A DNA stretch of 64,000 nucleotides from NCBI RefSeq assembly GCF_947507565.1, contig NC_089190.1:186001-250000 (forward strand), written 5' to 3'. Below, piece after piece: positions 58,201 to 64,000 of the stretch. Positions within the stretch are counted from its first letter, which is position 1; each line of letters begins with the position of its first letter. This DNA is from Oscarella lobularis (taxonomy: Eukaryota; Porifera; Homoscleromorpha; Homosclerophorida; Oscarellidae). The notes under the pieces were generated by a model, which saw only the letters and a program-made list of their open reading frames with translations, ran no database searches and was not told the DNA's origin. A program made the position numbers and the translations under genes.

Positions 58201-59395
58201 TGAAGCCGTCCTCTATGTCACGGAATCTGCCATTAAAGACCATTCTTCTGAAGCAGCTTTTCCTGTTTGGATAAGGATCATTCATTGTCTAATGCAATTT
58301 TTTCGATGTCCAGCTGATATTGACAGCGCTACTGTCATAGGCATGCTCACTCTCAAAAGTCCTTTGGAAATACCATTGTATTTGAAGTTTATTGGCATTT
58401 CCTTCCGTGACTTTGGTCACGAGCGAGATGAATCGCGTTACGTAGAAGATTATTGCGGTGAGGAAATGAATACGGTTGAAATAGATCACGATGTCACCGA
58501 TAGTGCGTGTGATTTTGACGAACGCGTTGTATGTTCTACAGCCAAGAACACGCCTAATTACGGTCGAGTCCTTAGTAAAGAGTACAAGCAAAGTGATTTG
58601 AATGACGTTCAGGATAATTCGCTCTACGTTATCGATGGCGGTAAAGAAGATTCAATCAATGTTGACCCCTCGAATCTCGACAAATTAATGACGCGAGAAA
58701 CTGAGCCACACGTACCAGATTTCGCACCCGCTGTTGAGTCACGATCTGCCCGTCAGCAATTAAAGACGTTCCGGGAAGAAGAATCGCACATTTCAACTGA
58801 CGGGCAATCCGAAAGAACAAGCGGTAGTTTTCATTACAACTTTTCTCGCGCCAGCTCTTCGTTAGGTAACACCATGAGACCGTTTTGTGGCGGAGCATCC
58901 CACTACGTTGGCAGTCATTCTGAATATTTTCTTTCGAGTCAGCCTTGTTCCCCTCAACCGAAAATGGGGAGATTGTTCCGCTCCCAAGCTGCAGCTGATT
59001 TGCTAGCTGCTCGAAAACAATACGAAGCACAAATTCAAACAAGAAGTTGTAATTTTGCCCTAGTTTGCTTTCTTTGCCACGAGTGCGCCGAGAAAGCTCT
59101 TAAAGGTGTGTTGCTTCTGGAGAAAGGTCTCGATGTTACGCAGCGCAAAAGCCATAATCTTCTATGGTTTCGAGAGTCTGCCCTGGCTTACGTTTCTGAA
59201 TCGGCTAAGTTTATCGTCCAGAAAAGCATCTCTGAGTTGAACAACTATTACGTCCCCACTCGTTACCCAGATGCCTTAGATGCTGTACCTGCAGTTTCCT
59301 TTACACAAGACCATGCACGAAAGGCTTTGGAGAGTGCCGAAATCATTGTGAGAGAAACTGAGGCTTCTTTTATTCTCAAAGAGACTGCAGTTTAG
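49292..59395 (+). CDS. Sacsin-like giant protein, two HATPase repeats plus HEPN
   Basis: Exons: 49292-49389, 49437-49701 and a single exon of 9.6 kb, 49749-59395. The two introns are 47 bp each. The 49292 exon begins after an AG acceptor in phase 1, so at least one upstream exon exists. Over 3,300 residues: the first sacsin repeat starts [24 protein letters not shown] and has [14 protein letters not shown] (Hsp90-type ATP site). The second starts near 53490 ([35 protein letters not shown]). The C-terminal 140 residues form a HEPN domain ([17 protein letters not shown]). No ubiquitin-like or J domain is visible, unlike vertebrate sacsin, which also has three repeats. Sacsin acts as a chaperone-like protein linked to mitochondria and the cytoskeleton in vertebrates. 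A truncated inverted paralogue lies at 29869-34540. Confidence 0.88.
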
Positions 59396-60194
59396 CGTGC
59401 ATTACATTTGCACATCGTGGGGCGCATTAGTATATGTCCCATTTATTTGCCTTTTAATTATTTTGGTATGTCCACTTTTTCCACTTTATTTGTTTAGGTT
59501 TGTGCTCTTGACTTCTATTTAGCTGCCTATTGTTGTATCATTATGCAAAGAGAATCAGTGAAAAGCGAACCGTTTTTTACTCCGTCGTTAGCTGCGATCG
59601 GTCAAGATCGTTCGATTAAGCCTTAATTAATTAATTGGCGCGCGCCCCCATGAGCGCTGGCCAGGATAGCCTCGGCAAAGATAAAAGAGAGAGCTCTGGC
59701 CTCAACGTTGCTTGCAGCACGGGAGAGCCTGGGTTTCGAGGCTACCACTGCATGGGACTCATATCGCTCTAGCCAGTAGCCTTGCTCACCGCGGAGGTCC
59801 CCAGTCTGATGAGATAAACAGCTATTTGGACGTCGACCTACATTACCTCTATAAGAAGGCTCTTATGTGTCTTTTTCGAGCTTCTAAGTAAGCTTTATAT
59901 TTTATATTGTTTAGGGTACTTCTTTCAAGCCCCAGATCGAAACGAATCGGTTTCGCGATTGGGCGATCCGGGTTTCATGTCGTCCCCGTTTCACGTGACA
60001 GAAATCATGAGACTTTTTTCGAATTTTTTTTCTCGGAAAAAATTCATGGATGCGTAACGACGGCTTTAGGTTGGTTCAGACAACTCTATCGTGCTTGATT
60101 CTCCTCATGCAAGCAGATGAGCGCGAACAAGGAACCAGGGATACGGGATGTCGTGAACCCGTATAACAACAAGCAAAAACGGTCCGATTTGACC
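59396..60194. other. Intergenic, no supported gene
   Basis: The 3' flank of the sacsin-like gene. An imperfect inverted pair (ATAGCCTCGGC near 59667; GTTTCGAGGCTACC near 59733) may be a small non-autonomous element. A 63-codon frame at 59907-60098 has no motif. Confidence 0.4.
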
Positions 60195-60306
60195 TATAAA
60201 AGCTGCCTGTGACTCGACAACGGGTTCGCTAGCTGTCTAAGAAAGCTATCGCGAGGATCGATCAGTTAGATGTCCAGACAACGCACTCGGAGCACGGAGT
60301 TTCGAG
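60195..60306 (+). promoter_or_regulatory. Possible promoter and first exon
   Basis: TATAAA at 60195-60200 is followed by an ATG at 60270 and 12 codons (MSRQRTRSTEFR) ending at a GTAAGA donor (60307). Layout and spacing fit a gene start, but the only candidate next exon (the ankyrin-like stretch at 60845) does not join in phase. The gene is not confirmed. Confidence 0.3.
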
Positions 60307-60844
60307 GTAAGACAATCAGAGACGCTGCTTAGAACGATGTACTACCCTAAATAGCCCACCACCGCACATACGCATACACGCACACGCAGAAACAATCACC
60401 GGCGAAGGCGCAGAGACGCTAGACGTCGTTTATGAACACCTAAGGAGAATCCATGGATATATTCAACGCTTGAGATACAGATAACTTTATCTAGTGTAGC
60501 GATCTCCCAGAGCATTGCACCGTACGACCAACTAGAAAAAAATCAACCGCGTGAAAGTGCGTATTGGCATTATTCAATGATCACTTTCACTTGATTCGGT
60601 AAAAACGCGATACAGCAGCGATTCCGGTGCCGTCTACCCCTATGGCCACGCTAGATTTTTTCGGAGAATAAGTACCAATGCGAGCCTAACTGATACTGTA
60701 CGTACGGATGCAGGACGGAATCCGGCCACTTCATTTTTCGTATGAATGGCTCGTCAGTCACCGTGCAAATTTCAACGTGAAAAACACAGATCATGACCTA
60801 ATTAAAATAGATTTCTGATAGTTGGACTCATCACTCTTATTTAG

Positions 60845-61092
60845 GATGGAGGCACTCCATTTTCTCTAGCCTGTACAAGTTTCGTTGAAACAATGGAGAA
60901 AATTGTCTATCTCGAAGAACATGGTCATATTTTGTCTCCATACATATTTATGAGTCCAATCGTAGGGATTTCTCTCACTGACCTCCAAGCAGGATTCTTT
61001 CGTAGATTGAGAAAAACTAGATTCGCCCGAGCCTTCGCTTTTCGACTCCCATTATGTAAACCTCACAACTGTTATGCATATTCCAGCTCATG
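60845..61092 (+). pseudogene. Ankyrin-like exon
   Basis: After a TTATTTAG acceptor the sequence reads DGGTPFSLACTSF, then EKIVYLEEHG, close to one ankyrin repeat. The frame stays open to 61093 without further repeats. It is a diverged copy of 22801-22935. It could be an orphan exon or the start of a gene whose other exons I cannot see. Confidence 0.35.
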
Positions 61093-61275
61093 ATGTTGGA
61101 CTCGCAATAAAAGTAGTGACAAAACAAAGGTTTTCGAAAGTTGCCGTAAAAGGACAAATATCTGCGCTAAAACACTTACGAACAGCACATTATATAAAGA
61201 CTACATGTACGCAGTGCAACAAAACGGTATAAACACGTACGTAGTTGACGAAAACGCTTTTATTTCTTCACGTTT

Positions 61276-63325
61276 AGATATGACATCTCGAAATACGACC
61301 TGATTCGGATAAAAGGCATGCAGGAGACAGTAAGGCTTTCTTCTTCTACTATTCCTCGTTCGTTTCGGGCACGTTTAGATTTGTCAACGCACAAAAAGAG
61401 CAACGATTGTCAAACGGAGACTCCATGCAAGGCGGAAACGTACGTTACGTAGAACTCGAACCGTTTCCTCCGATTAGTTTACTACATCTCTCGAGCCGAC
61501 GCACGAGTCACAACGTCACTTCAGCAAAAGATAATCGCCTCAAATTCGCGTAACGACGAAGACAGCAAAATATTTCGAGAATTACACGAGGTAAGATCGC
61601 TGAAGAGCCCCGCTCCCACACGCTAAGCTTCCTGATACACAGGCACAGGACAAGGGCAAACCAAACCGTACGTGGTGGAAAACGGACTTTTTCGTACGCG
61701 AACCAAGTTGTTAGTCAGGTGTCGACTGCGGCCCACTCAGCTTCTCTCTGTCTTACCTGCATACTTCGGTAATATCGCCGTGCAATTTGGCCAAAGGATG
61801 TATGCTCCGGGTATAGGGATATTTCTATGGTTTCTGCATCAGTTAAATAGTTTTGAAATTGTACAAGATTATGCTCTCTTGAGCAATGGAAATTCACGAC
61901 GCCGTATTTTCCGGCGAACTTCTTTTCTGCTGCAAAGAAACAATCGTCCTTTTTAAATTTATTCATCTTTGTGTTTTAATTCTAATGTTTGTTGTAGAGT
62001 CTTTGACGTGAGCTAATGGAACCAATGGATGAGCAGGTAAGCGCTCCTAAGAGAAAGCTGCCAGTCGTAATTTCTTTTGCGTAGGCGTTAACTTGGGGTC
62101 CTGAGCAAGACCCCGTCATCAAAAAACTGCTCGAACGGGGTCCTGAGCAAGACCCCATCATCAAAAACTGCTCGCGGTTTTGTAAGGGAAGGGACGTTTG
62201 CTTTATTTAATAAATTGAAAAAAATTGCACAGAGTTTCCCCTCGCGTTTTCATGTACGGGCAGTTTCGACGGGGTCTTGCCCAGGACCCCTTCGAGGCAG
62301 TTTTTTTTCACGGGGTCTTGCCCGGGACCCCGCGCGAGCAGTTTTTCAATAACGGGGTCGTGCTCAGGACCCCCACTTCCTAAAAAATACAAATTAGCTT
62401 AGCTGAAGCAAAGAATACGATGTACCTTTCATTTTGATGCGTGATCGACGAAGCGATGGAGCACAGGTAGAGACTTCAAGATAATGAGATGCCGTTTCTC
62501 TGGATTTAATTAAAGCTTGTCCTGTTCCTCACGTCTACGGTTAGAAGTAGGCTACAGTACAATCGACCATTCTACTTTTTGGACTTGAGGGATTCGAAAC
62601 GTGAGCAGGGCACCACCTCATAAGAGAGAAACCGTTTCAATCAATTACGGTAGTATTTACGGCCCGGTGCCCCAAAGAAGGTCATGCGTTTATTGTCTAC
62701 ACCGCTCCTATTAACTATAACTCTTAATTAAAGGCCGATTTAGAATTCTTACTTTATTAGAGTCGTATCGTCCCTAGGGGGATCGAGGCCGTAAAAAATA
62801 GATAGCGATACCGCTCACGTGCATAGAGCTCTCCCCGTACTTGGAGCAACGAGCGATTAGGATTCTGATGGTATTGAATCTATCTGTCGTGTACACGCTG
62901 AACGAACCGCGCAAATAGAAGGGCTTCAGAAGCGCTGGCTGCGTTACAAGAATAATTTTCTTTCTTCGAGAAAGAGTGCCTAAAAAGAGACATCAATAGC
63001 TGTATGCAAAAACGTCTATCCGGATACCCCCTCTCTCTTCTAGAACTTCAGAGGATTTCAAGTGGGCCCATGCTTAATACGACCTCTCACAGTATGAGGA
63101 AAGACTATGCATACCTGGCATAGGGTTCATCTTTCAGAGAACACAGACTGTGCCTTCGAAAACTGCAAGAAGAGGTACAGTATGTACAAAATATCAATTC
63201 CATATATTCAAACGAATATTTGACTATTGAGACTCCTGAACTATGGGCATAGGCGCTTTGGCTTCAATGCCACTATGTTTCCACAAACGTCTTTTAATCT
63301 GAAAAATATGTAGACTTTCAAATGA
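61276..63325 (-). repeat. Right arm of the large inverted repeat
   Basis: Reverse-complement match to about 660-2557. Both inner ends stop at a GATATGACATCTCGAAATAC block (61276 here). A minus-strand frame of 83 codons (61715-61966) shares FQNYLTDAETIEISL with the left arm but has no known domain. The B-box-like element is at 62590-62600. Confidence 0.85.
62095..62373. repeat. Minisatellite of 20-bp palindromes, right arm copy
   Basis: Five 20-mers of the GGGGTCCTGAGCAAGACCCC type start at 62095, 62137, 62271, 62312 and 62354, as groups of two and three facing each other. This mirrors the left arm (three plus two). Confidence 0.85.
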
Positions 63326-63717
63326 CAGACCTGAAGAGAAATCAAGACGGAAACTTTATAGTCACCTAAAGAGAAGTAAAGTTCATATGAATGTATCGTC
63401 TCCTAAAGAGACGCAAACTTCATATAACTCCCAAACCCTTTCTAGCTTAAAGTCCAATAGTCTAAACATCGTCCCAATACTGGCGGCTCATCTGCATAAC
63501 GACGTCATTAAAGATGAATCTATATCATTGTAAAACGATCCCACCGTCCTTTGGTCGAGTCTGTCCGGCAAGTCAAACCTACAAGCAGAAACATCGATTA
63601 TTTTAAACAAGCGCAAGGCCACGTTGCTTTCTCGACGTCGAAACATTGTGTCTACGTTGGTGACAAGCACGCGAGAAAAATACAAGTCCGTGTGGTCGCC
63701 TGGTTATTAATTATCAG

Positions 63718-63905
63718 GCTTGCAGGAAGTTGTCTCAACTATTAGTAAATTAGTAGAATATTTTGTTGACTGGCTGCATATTCCTACTGTGATATATGAA
63801 CAGGCAGATGCATTGGCACATTGCCAAGAAGCACAAAAGCTTCTGCAAAGAGAAACACAAGAACTGAAGAAAATACAGTCCAACATGATTTGCAATCTCA
63901 ATTAA
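63718..63905 (+). CDS. Possible terminal exon of an unknown gene
   Basis: After a TTAATTATCAG acceptor the plus strand is open for 62 codons to a TAA. It reads LQEVVSTISKL, a hydrophobic stretch, then QEAQKLLQRETQELKKIQ, a likely coiled coil. An open stretch just upstream (63551 to about 63690) may be the previous exon. I recognise no family. Apart from this, 63326-64000 holds nothing I can support. Confidence 0.3.
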
Positions 63906-64000
63906 AAATGTACAAACTCCAATTTTAGATGCGTCTTTATCCAGAGATACTTGGGTACCTGTTCGTTGGACGTCTATGATCGATCCTGCGAAGTCAAGTA

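Noticed and set aside
58656-59042. Minus-strand frame of 128 codons opposite the sacsin C-terminal region
   Set aside because: Shadow of the real plus-strand coding exon.

Overview
The window looks like nuclear DNA of an early-branching animal, most likely a sponge (inference). Genes are split by very short introns (about 45-60 bp), and the proteins are animal-type: a Notch-ligand-like MNNL/DSL module, vWA, Ig and LamG domains, a Frizzled-type receptor, SMYD methyltransferases, sacsin and an alpha-2-macroglobulin fragment. Transposons of several classes lie between and inside the genes. I saw no bacterial operons, CRISPR array, rRNA or credible tRNA gene, and no retrovirus-like element.

Layout. 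1-5.3 kb: little coding sequence, a 1.9-kb repeat arm, and a broken unrecognised gene. 5.3-19.5 kb: two tandem minus-strand genes (A downstream, B upstream) for large secreted proteins. They begin like Notch ligands (MNNL plus DSL) and continue with Ig-like domains, vWA and, in B, LamG. 20.1-23.6 kb: a truncated LINE beside a decayed SMYD copy. 23.7-24.4 kb: an intact single-exon secreted protein with cytidine-deaminase zinc motifs. 25-29.5 kb: an unrecognised gene with an in-frame stop, converging on a P-element/THAP9-like transposase. 29.9-34.5 kb: a truncated sacsin-like copy. 35.07-39.40 kb: a MULE transposon whose protein also carries SWIM, PHD-like and OTU-protease domains. 39.4-40.1 kb: the first exons of an alpha-2-macroglobulin family gene, cut at the MULE end. 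40.8-44.2 kb: an apparently working SMYD gene with a THAP-bearing transposon in one intron. 44.6-47.1 kb: a Frizzled-like receptor with an unusual ectodomain. 47.8-48.8 kb: a fold-back transposon of the same family as the intronic one. 49.3-59.4 kb: a full sacsin-like gene with two HATPase repeats and a C-terminal HEPN domain. 59.4-64 kb: mostly non-coding, with the second repeat arm in inverted orientation.

Three duplications shape the window: the tandem A/B pair, the inverted sacsin pair (29.9-35.1 kb against 48.8-53.9 kb, truncated and bounded by transposons on the left), and an inverted repeat of about 2 kb enclosing nearly everything. The oddest items are the MNNL/DSL-Ig-vWA proteins, the MULE/OTU protein, the secreted deaminase and the two GACC-ended transposons. 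Family assignments rest on motifs read by eye; no database search was possible.
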